Shown piece by piece: positions 45,253-52,393 of a DNA stretch of 64,000 nucleotides. A program made the position numbers and the translations under genes. Under the pieces are notes generated by a model, which did no database searches, was not told the origin of the DNA, and was given only the letters and a program-made list of their open reading frames with translations. The DNA is taken from contig CAZWCE010000002.1 in the NCBI GenBank assembly GCA_964632505.1, positions 248,001-312,000 of the forward strand, written 5' to 3'. This DNA is from CAZWCE01 sp964632505 (GTDB taxonomy: Bacteria > Planctomycetota > Planctomycetia > Pirellulales > Thermoguttaceae). How positions within the stretch are numbered: position 1 is the stretch's first letter; each line of letters opens with the position of its first letter.

Positions 45253-46665
45253 ATGGCACACCTTTTGATCATCGACGATGAAGCGAGCATCTGCTGGGCT
45301 TTCCGGCAGTTCGGCCGTACCGAGGGGCACTCGGTCGCCACAGCCGCCAGCGCGGAAGAGGGGCTGAAGGAACTCGAAAAAGAGAGTCCCGATATGATTT
45401 TCCTCGATGTGCGGCTTCCCGGTATCGATGGACTCACGGCGATGGGCCGTTTGGAAAAGATTCGTCCCGGCGTGCCGATTGTCATCATGACCGCGTTCGG
45501 CCAATTGGAAACGGCCATCAGGGCGGTGCGGCAAGGCGCCCTGGATTACCTGGCCAAGCCGTTCGACCTGGAAGAGGTGCGAACCCTCATCGAGCAGGCA
45601 CTCGCCGAGAAATCTCCGACGGACTCCCTGACTCCGGTCACCTACGACACCGCCGAAGGGGAGCCCCTTTTGGGAAGCTCGCCGGAAATGCAGAAGGTCT
45701 TCAAGAAGATCGCCCTGGCCACCACGTCCGACGCTTGCGTTCATCTTTTCGGCGAAAGCGGCACCGGCAAGGAACTGGTCGCTCGGGCAATTCATCACCA
45801 CAGCCATCGGAAATCGGCCCCCTTTGTGGCAATCAACCTCGCCTCGCTGAACCCGGCCCTCGCCGAAAGCGCGCTCTTTGGGCATGAAAAAGGGGCGTTC
45901 ACCAGCGCCGAACAAAAGCACCAAGGGCTATTGAAAAAGGCGGAAGGAGGCACCGTCTTTCTCGATGAAATCGCGGAAATGCCGGAGGAGATTCAGATCA
46001 AATTGCTCCGTGCCCTGGAACACGGCGAGTTTTTTCCGGTCGGGGCCAATCGGCCGATGACCTCTGACTTCCGAATTCTTTCGGCCACCCACCGCGATTT
46101 GCTCGAGCGGGTTCAAATGGGCGATTTCCGTCACGACCTCTTCTTCCGACTGAACACCCTTACCATTGAACTGCCGCCACTGCGCCGGCGTCTCGAGGAT
46201 CTTCCCATGTTGGTTTCTCATTTTCTTTCAAGCATGGCCCAAAAAAATCGGCTTCCTCTCTCGGCACTTTCCGAGCAAGCCATGGAAGAACTCCGCCGAC
46301 GGAATTGGCACGGCAATGTTCGGGAGTTGCGCAACGCGATCGAATACGCGATGATCCACGCGAGAAAGGGAACCATCCTTCCCTATCATCTGCCGCCACC
46401 GATCCCCTCGGTCCGATCATCGCCCCCCCCGCCGGAGTATTCGCTTTCGGAATCGATCCGAAGATGGACCGAAGAACATATCGGCGAAGCCGCTTCGGAC
46501 ACTCCCCTCCAACCTCGTTTTCTCGAAATGGTGGAGCGGCCGTTCCTTGAACAGGTGATGGCCGTCTGCGGGGGAAACTGCGCCGAGGCGGCTCGAAAAT
46601 TGGGCATCCACCGCACCACGCTCCGAAACAAACTTGCCCAATACGGCATCCTCGACGACGAATGA
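45253..46665 (+). CDS. NtrC-type sigma-54-dependent response regulator
   Basis: 470 residues: receiver domain (about 1-120; acidic pocket D8, D9, phosphoacceptor D52 in FLDVRLPG, K102-like in DYLAKPF), AAA+ domain (about 140-375) and a FIS-type helix-turn-helix (about 425-465, AARKLGIHRTTLRNKL). Walker A is GESGTGKE from G167. The sigma-54 contact loop reads GAFTSA (214-219) rather than GAFTGA; the one change is known in some activators but often weakens contact. It works with the kinase encoded 21 bp upstream to switch on sigma-54 promoters. A perfect hairpin follows between this and the converging gene. Confidence 0.93.
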   Translation: MAHLLIIDDEASICWAFRQFGRTEGHSVATAASAEEGLKELEKESPDMIFLDVRLPGIDGLTAMGRLEKIRPGVPIVIMTAFGQLETAIRAVRQGALDYLAKPFDLEEVRTLIEQALAEKSPTDSLTPVTYDTAEGEPLLGSSPEMQKVFKKIALATTSDACVHLFGESGTGKELVARAIHHHSHRKSAPFVAINLASLNPALAESALFGHEKGAFTSAEQKHQGLLKKAEGGTVFLDEIAEMPEEIQIKLLRALEHGEFFPVGANRPMTSDFRILSATHRDLLERVQMGDFRHDLFFRLNTLTIELPPLRRRLEDLPMLVSHFLSSMAQKNRLPLSALSEQAMEELRRRNWHGNVRELRNAIEYAMIHARKGTILPYHLPPPIPSVRSSPPPPEYSLSESIRRWTEEHIGEAASDTPLQPRFLEMVERPFLEQVMAVCGGNCAEAARKLGIHRTTLRNKLAQYGILDDE

Positions 46666-46801
46666 GTCTTCACCGACGACAGAGAAGGGCCTCCCTGGGA
46701 GTTCCCGCAAGGTGAGCCGGCAACTTCATCTTCATCCAATCCCTAGATCAATCATATGCCCCGTTTTCAGCTCCGGGCACACCGAGTGCGCGCAGACGGG
46801 A

Positions 46802-46839
46802 TCTCCTGAAGAAGGTCGAGAAGCACCTTCTTCAGGAGA
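46802..46839. terminator. bidirectional hairpin between converging genes
   Basis: TCTCCTGAAGAAGGT (46802-46816) and ACCTTCTTCAGGAGA (46825-46839) form a perfect 15-bp stem with an 8-base loop. There is no T-run on either side, so it may protect or stop transcripts in both directions rather than act as a classic terminator. Confidence 0.55.
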
Positions 46840-46912
46840 AGTGAAAGCGTTCACCCATACGATTCGATTTTCTCCGGTGCCGTGCTGTCCGAAGCGTCTG
46901 GAGGGATGATTC

Positions 46913-48271
46913 TCAAAACGCCTTGGTGAAGCCGGGCATGGCGATCGGATATTGGCCGTCCTCGTCGGGTTGGACCGGGGCCGGATCATCCATCGACTCG
47001 ATCTGATCGAGGTTCGGCGCGAGCTGGAGGTCGGAATTCAGCGCCTCTTCCCAGGTGACCATTTGTCCCGATTCGGCGGCCATGCGACCGAGGATGCCGG
47101 TCAGTGCGGCGTAGGCCGAGCGTTCGGTTTCGTTGTAGGGCTTGTCGTTTCGGATCGCGTCGAAGAGGAGCTGGTGTTCGATGTCGTAGGCGTTCACGGG
47201 GGGGCCGTCGTACTGCCACACGACGTGGTCCGGCGTTTGCTGATAACTCTTGTAAATCGCCGGCTTCTTGATGCCTTCGCCCAAGACGGACGCCGCCTTG
47301 GAGCCGTGAATCACGTCGCCGAAGAAGCCCCAACAGTTGGCCATGTGGCGTCCTTGACCGAAGAGTCGGGTTCCGTCGCCGAACGTGTATTCCACGGCGT
47401 AGTGGTCGAAAAGCTGATCGGGATGCTCGCGGACCTGGCGTCCCCCTTGCCCCTGGGCCGAGACGGGCCAGGCATCCTTGACCCAACAGCAGACGTCGAG
47501 GTTGTGGATCAACCAGTCGAGCAGGAAGCTCCCATTGCACCAAGTATAGCAACTGTAATTGCGGATCTGATGTGCCAGTTCGGAGATCTTTTCCGACTTC
47601 GGGCGAAAGCCGACCGGTCCGTGTTCGCGGTAGGCCCAACAGGTCACCACATCGCCGATGGCGCCGTCATGAATGCGCTTGACGGCGTCTTCCAGCGGGG
47701 GGTAATGCCGGCTCATCAAGCCGCTGGCGATTTTGAGTCCCTTTTCATCGGCCTTCTTGCCGGCGGCCAGAATGCGCCGAATGCCGGGGCCGTCGACGGC
47801 AAACGATTTTTCCATGAAGACATGCTTATCCTTTTCGACGGCATACTCCACGTGCATCGGACGGAACGCCGGCGGGGTGGCCAGGAGCACCAAGTCGTTG
47901 TCGCCTAGAAGATCGATCGCCTTCTTATAGCCGTCGAAACCGACGAATCGGCGCTCCGGCGGGACATCGACCTGATCGGCGAAGTCCTTTTGGAGCAGCT
48001 TGAGGGTTCCGTCGACTCGGTGTTGGAACACATCGACCAGTGCGACGAGCTTCACCGGTCCCTGTTTTTTCGTCCGCAAGGCGTTCGCCGCCGCTCCGGT
48101 GCCTCGCCCGCCGCAACCGATCAGGGCGACCTGAATGGTATTGTTCTCCGCCGCATGGACTCGAGGGGAAAAGGCGCTCGAGACGGCCGCTCCGGCGAGA
48201 AGTCCGCCACCGACCTGGAGAAACTCGCGGCGAGAGGTATTCGACTTGATGTTCGATGGATGCAAGGCCAT
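46913..48271 (-). CDS. Tat-exported Gfo/Idh/MocA family oxidoreductase (EKS variant)
   Basis: 452 residues. A Tat signal (SRREFLQVGGG, apolar to about 38) precedes the Rossmann motif ALIGCGGRGTGAAANAL. The family motif EKP reads EKS (VFMEKSFAVDG): the catalytic lysine is kept, proline is not. The C-terminal domain has GQGRHMANCWG and TGILGRMAAESGQ. AGAAAGGG lies before the start at 48271. It is followed upstream by a clear paralogue (48489-49895) in the same orientation, 217 bp away, sharing the GCGGRGTGAAANAL and VDGxxxRR segments. Such exported oxidoreductases are thought to act on sugars outside the cytosol; the substrate is unknown. Confidence 0.88.
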   Translation of the reverse strand: MALHPSNIKSNTSRREFLQVGGGLLAGAAVSSAFSPRVHAAENNTIQVALIGCGGRGTGAAANALRTKKQGPVKLVALVDVFQHRVDGTLKLLQKDFADQVDVPPERRFVGFDGYKKAIDLLGDNDLVLLATPPAFRPMHVEYAVEKDKHVFMEKSFAVDGPGIRRILAAGKKADEKGLKIASGLMSRHYPPLEDAVKRIHDGAIGDVVTCWAYREHGPVGFRPKSEKISELAHQIRNYSCYTWCNGSFLLDWLIHNLDVCCWVKDAWPVSAQGQGGRQVREHPDQLFDHYAVEYTFGDGTRLFGQGRHMANCWGFFGDVIHGSKAASVLGEGIKKPAIYKSYQQTPDHVVWQYDGPPVNAYDIEHQLLFDAIRNDKPYNETERSAYAALTGILGRMAAESGQMVTWEEALNSDLQLAPNLDQIESMDDPAPVQPDEDGQYPIAMPGFTKAF

Positions 48272-48488
48272 GAATCAACCCTTTCTGAAATGATGGCAAA
48301 GATATATTGAAATGAAATATCGGTCGTGTCTTTGAAACCCCCTTTCGCTCCTTCATGGAATCGCAAGAGGGCCTTCTTCTCTTTTCTCAGCAGGAAGAGC
48401 CCGACAGCCTTGGGAGCAAGGCCCGCCGGGGAGTTTTCCACCTCGATGACATTTCTGTTTCGCGGATTTGACCGTTCCTCAACGTCCG

Positions 48489-49895
48489 CTAGCTCTGGGC
48501 AGGATATTCTCGATCGGTCACGATCCCGGGCATCGGCACCGGATATCGTCCTTGATCATCGGACTTCAGCGGGGCGTCGGATTCGCTCGTCAGCTTGTCC
48601 AATCCGGGAGCCATTTCGTGCGGACAGTTGAGCATCTCGTCGTAAGTGATGATTTGCCCCGTATGTGCGGCCATGCGTCCCATGCTGGTCACCAGGCTCG
48701 CTTCGACCCCACGCTTGACCTCGTTGTACGGCTGATCGTCGTGGATCGCCGCGACCAGGTCCTCCCATTCATTCTGGTAGGGATTCTTCTGATCGGCCGG
48801 CACCTTCGATTCCCAGACCATTTGGTCCTTGTTCGGCTGCTGCCCCTGGAAGATCCGCGAAGGCAACCCGCAATCACCGTTGTTGGAAACGATGGCCGAA
48901 CCGTTCGCTCCATGAAGGTAACTCTCGTAGATATTCGCACAACCACTGATGCAGCGGCCGTCCATGAAGAACTTCGTCCCGTCATCGTAGGTGTATTCCA
49001 CGGCGTAGATGTCGAAGTTCTGATCGACCGAAGGCTCGCCGCCCTTGGCCTGGCGGTAGTGCCGTCCTCCGAGCGATTGGGCCTTCACCGGCCACTTGCC
49101 TTTCATCCAACCCTGGTGGTCGATCAGGTGGATATAGAAGTCGCTGTAGTTTCCACCACTGGCCCAGAGAAAACTGTGGAACCGCTGCACCTGGTACATC
49201 AGCTCGGAAATACCTTCCGGTTTCGGGGGGGAAGCGAAGAAGCCGATCGGGCCGTGCATGCGGTATCCTCGCTGGAGGATGACTTCGCCGACTTCACCGT
49301 CGTGGACGCGTTTGGCCAGTTCCTGCAACGCCCGACTGTGCCGCGACATCAACCCGACGCCGACTTTCAGATTCTTCGCGTTCGCTTTTTCCGCCAAATC
49401 GAACATCCGTCGGCTGGTCGGTCCATCGACGGTGATCGGCTTTTCCATGAAGACGTTCAAGCCCTTGTCGATGGCGTAAGTGAAGTGCACCCAGCGAAAG
49501 GCCGGCGGGGTGGCGAAGATGGCGACATCGCCCGGTTCGAGGCAATCCATCGCCTTTTTGTAAGCGTCGAATCCGACAAACCGGCGATCCTCCGGCACAT
49601 CGACTTTTTCCTGGTACTTGCTCGAAAGCGCCTTGTGGCTGCTTGCGAGACGATTCTCGAACACGTCCCCCATGGCCACCAGCTTCATCGGTCCCTTTTT
49701 GACCGACAACGCGTTCGCCGCCGCCCCGGTACCACGACCGCCGCAACCGATCAGCGCCACCTTGATGGTGTTGTCTTCCTTCGCATGCACACGCGGGGCG
49801 AATCCCGTCGCCAATGCCGAAACCGCGGCAATTCGGCCGGTGTTGCGTAAAAAATCACGACGCGTCGTGCTTCGACCTTTTAGATTATTCAACAT
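48489..49895 (-). CDS. Tat-exported Gfo/Idh/MocA family oxidoreductase (EKP)
   Basis: 468 residues. The Tat motif is TTRRDFLRNTG, with a signal to about 45. The Rossmann motif ALIGCGGRGTGAAANAL and the canonical VFMEKPITVDGPTSRRM segment are present, so all family residues are intact, unlike the downstream paralogue. The C-terminal part has GRCISGCANIYESYLHG and TSMGRMAAHTGQ. AGGAGG lies seven bases before the start at 49895; in-frame codons upstream to 50078 would bury the Tat motif. The two paralogues probably act on the same or related compounds, or form a mixed dimer or tetramer. Confidence 0.9.
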   Translation of the reverse strand: MLNNLKGRSTTRRDFLRNTGRIAAVSALATGFAPRVHAKEDNTIKVALIGCGGRGTGAAANALSVKKGPMKLVAMGDVFENRLASSHKALSSKYQEKVDVPEDRRFVGFDAYKKAMDCLEPGDVAIFATPPAFRWVHFTYAIDKGLNVFMEKPITVDGPTSRRMFDLAEKANAKNLKVGVGLMSRHSRALQELAKRVHDGEVGEVILQRGYRMHGPIGFFASPPKPEGISELMYQVQRFHSFLWASGGNYSDFYIHLIDHQGWMKGKWPVKAQSLGGRHYRQAKGGEPSVDQNFDIYAVEYTYDDGTKFFMDGRCISGCANIYESYLHGANGSAIVSNNGDCGLPSRIFQGQQPNKDQMVWESKVPADQKNPYQNEWEDLVAAIHDDQPYNEVKRGVEASLVTSMGRMAAHTGQIITYDEMLNCPHEMAPGLDKLTSESDAPLKSDDQGRYPVPMPGIVTDREYPAQS

Positions 49896-50298
49896 CGTTT
49901 TCCTCCTGCGAATCGGGTGATTGAAACGCCAGCAACATTTGGATTGGACAACATCGGGAATGGGAAAAATGGGCTGGTGATCTCTTGGACGGAGTGCAGA
50001 GCGACTTTTGCGGTGAATGATCAAAACTTCCTCAATGTTGTTTCGGAGATTCTTATAGTATGACACGTTGGCCCGCACTTCTCAACAACCCGAGACTCAA
50101 ACCGCTCCAATGGGGGGCTGAATGTTCAGGATGAGCGTCGGCACACTTCGACGAAACAGAGGGCGGAAGAGTGGAAACGCCCCATCTCATTTTCTCGCTC
50201 CGTCCCTGGAATCTTCCGTCGAATGCGACTAGACTCAGGGAAAAAGCAGCAGCTTTCCCAAAAGATATTTCACTTCTTTTCCGGTCAGGAGCCGTACG
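49896..50298. other. 403-bp divergent intergenic region
   Basis: Separates the minus-strand oxidoreductase and the plus-strand nucleoside hydrolase-like gene. A minus-strand TACTAT with TTGAGA 19 bases before it (about 50058-50088) is a weak promoter candidate. Otherwise I see nothing. Confidence 0.4.
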
Positions 50299-51450
50299 AT
50301 GGCCATTTCCGATCGAACTCTTCAAATCGTCGCTTCATTGCTACTCCCCGCACTCACGAGTCTCGTCGCTTGGGCGGAACCTCCGACGGAGCCGGTCCCC
50401 ACCATTCATGCAAGCGATCTCTTCCGCCCTCATAACGATCCGGACGATCATTGGGATCTCGCTTGCATCTACTCGTTGGCCTATCAAAATGAAGTGGACC
50501 TTCTGGGGATCCTGATCGATGATCCGCAGCCGGGAAGGCATAACGATCCCGATGTGATGGCCGTCGCGCAATTGAACTACCTCACCGGCGAAGCGGTTCC
50601 CGTGATGGTCGGTTCGCCGCAATGGCACGATTCCCCCGGCTCGATCTCGGCGGAATTGGAGAAGGATCTTTCCGGCATTCGCTCGATGCTCGAGATCATG
50701 CGACGATCCCCCGAGCCGGTCGTCATCCACGTACTCGGTTCTTGCCGCGATTTGGCGATGGCCGGCCGCCTCGCTCCCGATCTGTTCGCGGAAAAGTGCA
50801 GGGCGATCTATTTGAACGCCGGCAGTGGAACCCCCGACCCTTCGAAAGCCGAACGGTTGGAATGGAATGTCCATCTCGAACCGCAAGCCTACGTCGCGAT
50901 GTTCGAGCTTCCCTGTCCCCTCTATTGGATGCCCTGCTTCGAAGAAGTGCATCCCCATACGCGCGATCTCTTTCGGGTCGCGGAATACGGCACCTTCTAT
51001 CGTTTTCGTCAGGGGGAGATCCTGCCGCATCTCTCGCCGGGGATGCAAAGGTACTTCCTTTCGATGTTCCGCGACGGACGTTTCTTCGAAGAAGAACGCG
51101 ATGCGTCCGCTCTCCAGGCCGACTGGCTGCGGGAACTCCGACGACCGATCGACTCGAAGGCGATGCAATCGATCGAGGCGATGCAACGCAACATGTGGTG
51201 CACGGCCGGGTTTTTGCACTCGGTCGGGAAGACGGTCACCCCCGACGGGAAGATCGTCCCGCTTGGAAAAGCGGAATCGCCCGTTTATTCCTTCGACTCG
51301 ATTGAGGTGACCTGCAACGAGAACGCCGTCACTTCCTGGAAATCGACTTCCGAAAAGACCGATCGCTACCGGTTTCACGTCCGCAATCTTGAACGCTACC
51401 CCGAAGCGATGACTCGGGCGATGCGCACGCTGCTCGAGCAGTTGCCTTGA
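50299..51450 (+). CDS. exported nucleoside hydrolase-like protein
   Basis: 383 residues with a Sec signal (about 1-26, ending AWAEP). The calcium-site motif of inosine-uridine hydrolases reads DPDDHWDLACI near residue 50, a variant of DxDxxxDD that keeps acidic ligands. ILIDDPQPG and VMVGSPQWHDSPG match the next strands of the fold. Unlike most family members, which are cytosolic, it is exported, so it may split nucleosides or other N- or O-glycosides outside the cytosol. The later half (230-383) diverges from classic enzymes. The DJ-1-like gene converges 35 bp downstream. Confidence 0.75.
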   Translation: MAISDRTLQIVASLLLPALTSLVAWAEPPTEPVPTIHASDLFRPHNDPDDHWDLACIYSLAYQNEVDLLGILIDDPQPGRHNDPDVMAVAQLNYLTGEAVPVMVGSPQWHDSPGSISAELEKDLSGIRSMLEIMRRSPEPVVIHVLGSCRDLAMAGRLAPDLFAEKCRAIYLNAGSGTPDPSKAERLEWNVHLEPQAYVAMFELPCPLYWMPCFEEVHPHTRDLFRVAEYGTFYRFRQGEILPHLSPGMQRYFLSMFRDGRFFEEERDASALQADWLRELRRPIDSKAMQSIEAMQRNMWCTAGFLHSVGKTVTPDGKIVPLGKAESPVYSFDSIEVTCNENAVTSWKSTSEKTDRYRFHVRNLERYPEAMTRAMRTLLEQLP

Positions 51451-51485
51451 ACCGCCGCGGGACGCATGCTTTCGCTCGATCCTTC

Positions 51486-52160
51486 TCAACCGGCCAAGAC
51501 TTCTAAAAACTTCGGCATGAAGTAGGGCAAGTCGGGCCATCCCCGGGAAGTGACCAGTTTTCCGTCCACCACCACCGGCTGGTCGACGTATTCAGCACCG
51601 GAGAGTTCAATATCGGCGCGAATCCCCGAATACGCGGCGACCTTGCGTCCGTCGAGCCTCTGAGTCGCATAAAGCAATTGCGGGCCGTGGCACATCGCGC
51701 CCAGCGGCTTATTCTTCTCGAGAAAATACCGGGTGATTCGCCGGGCCTCGGGATCCTGGCGAATCTGTTCCGGACCGCGGCCGCCGGGAATGAGCAGGCC
51801 GTCGAACTTCTCGGGATCGACCTTCTCGAACGCGATCTCCGTCTCGATGCAATAGCCGGTCATCTCGATATAGTTCGAGTATTCCGGGTCGAAATCGTGC
51901 ACGACCATCTGAAGTCGTTTCACCTTGGGAGCGGCCACGACCGGTTTCCCCCCCGACTCCATCAAGCGATAGACCATATAATAGGTTTCCAGCCCCTCAG
52001 TGAAATCGCCGATCATCACCAACACCCGTTTATCCTTCAGCGGTTCGTTCGCGCTCGCCAATGCGGGAGAAGTGAAAACGGTCGACACACCGACCGCCCC
52101 CAGGGAGGTGGCCAACGCTTCGCGACGGGAAAACATCTTGCCGGCATCGTTCGTCATCAT
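51486..52160 (-). CDS. Tat-exported DJ-1/PfpI family protein
   Basis: 224 residues. A Tat-like signal (SRREALATSLGAVG, ending near PALASAN) is followed by the DJ-1/PfpI fold: RVLVMIGDFTEGLE, a nucleophile-elbow cysteine in GAMCHGPQLL and LLIPGGRGPE. The family includes glyoxalases, chaperones and amidases; most are cytosolic, so export is unusual. AAGGAG lies before two adjacent ATGs (52160 and 52157). It is convergent with the nucleoside hydrolase-like gene. Exact reaction unknown. Confidence 0.85.
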   Translation of the reverse strand: MMTNDAGKMFSRREALATSLGAVGVSTVFTSPALASANEPLKDKRVLVMIGDFTEGLETYYMVYRLMESGGKPVVAAPKVKRLQMVVHDFDPEYSNYIEMTGYCIETEIAFEKVDPEKFDGLLIPGGRGPEQIRQDPEARRITRYFLEKNKPLGAMCHGPQLLYATQRLDGRKVAAYSGIRADIELSGAEYVDQPVVVDGKLVTSRGWPDLPYFMPKFLEVLAG

Positions 52161-52301
52161 GTTTCTCCTTCTTCTCGTGTTCATGAATGATACGCAACAG
52201 TCATCGAAGTCGCATTTTAGCTTTTCTCCAAAACACCGCCAACCGACACCAGAGCCCTTTTCGATCTACGGAAAATTTTCTTCCGACGACGCTCCGAAAC
52301 A

Positions 52302-52330
52302 TTGTAACTCAAGTCCTGCTGTGCGATAAT
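52302..52330 (+). promoter_or_regulatory. putative promoter for the PQQ-propeller gene
   Basis: TTGTAA (52302-52307), 17 bases, GATAAT (52325-52330), 63 bp before the start. Confidence 0.6.
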
Positions 52331-52393
52331 CTTATGGTGCTCACCTTCTCGTTTCCTTTTTCCAAAAATGCTGCATCACCGAAAGGGATTCCG

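Noticed and set aside
43756..45924. Minus-strand open frame of 722 codons
   Set aside because: It is antisense to the sensor kinase and regulator, which have complete motifs. Its composition reflects the reverse reading of their codons.
46952..47908. Plus-strand open frame of 318 codons
   Set aside because: Opposite the second Gfo/Idh/MocA gene; same explanation.
48468..49850. Plus-strand open frame of 460 codons
   Set aside because: Lies fully opposite the Gfo/Idh/MocA gene with intact motifs; no domain of its own.
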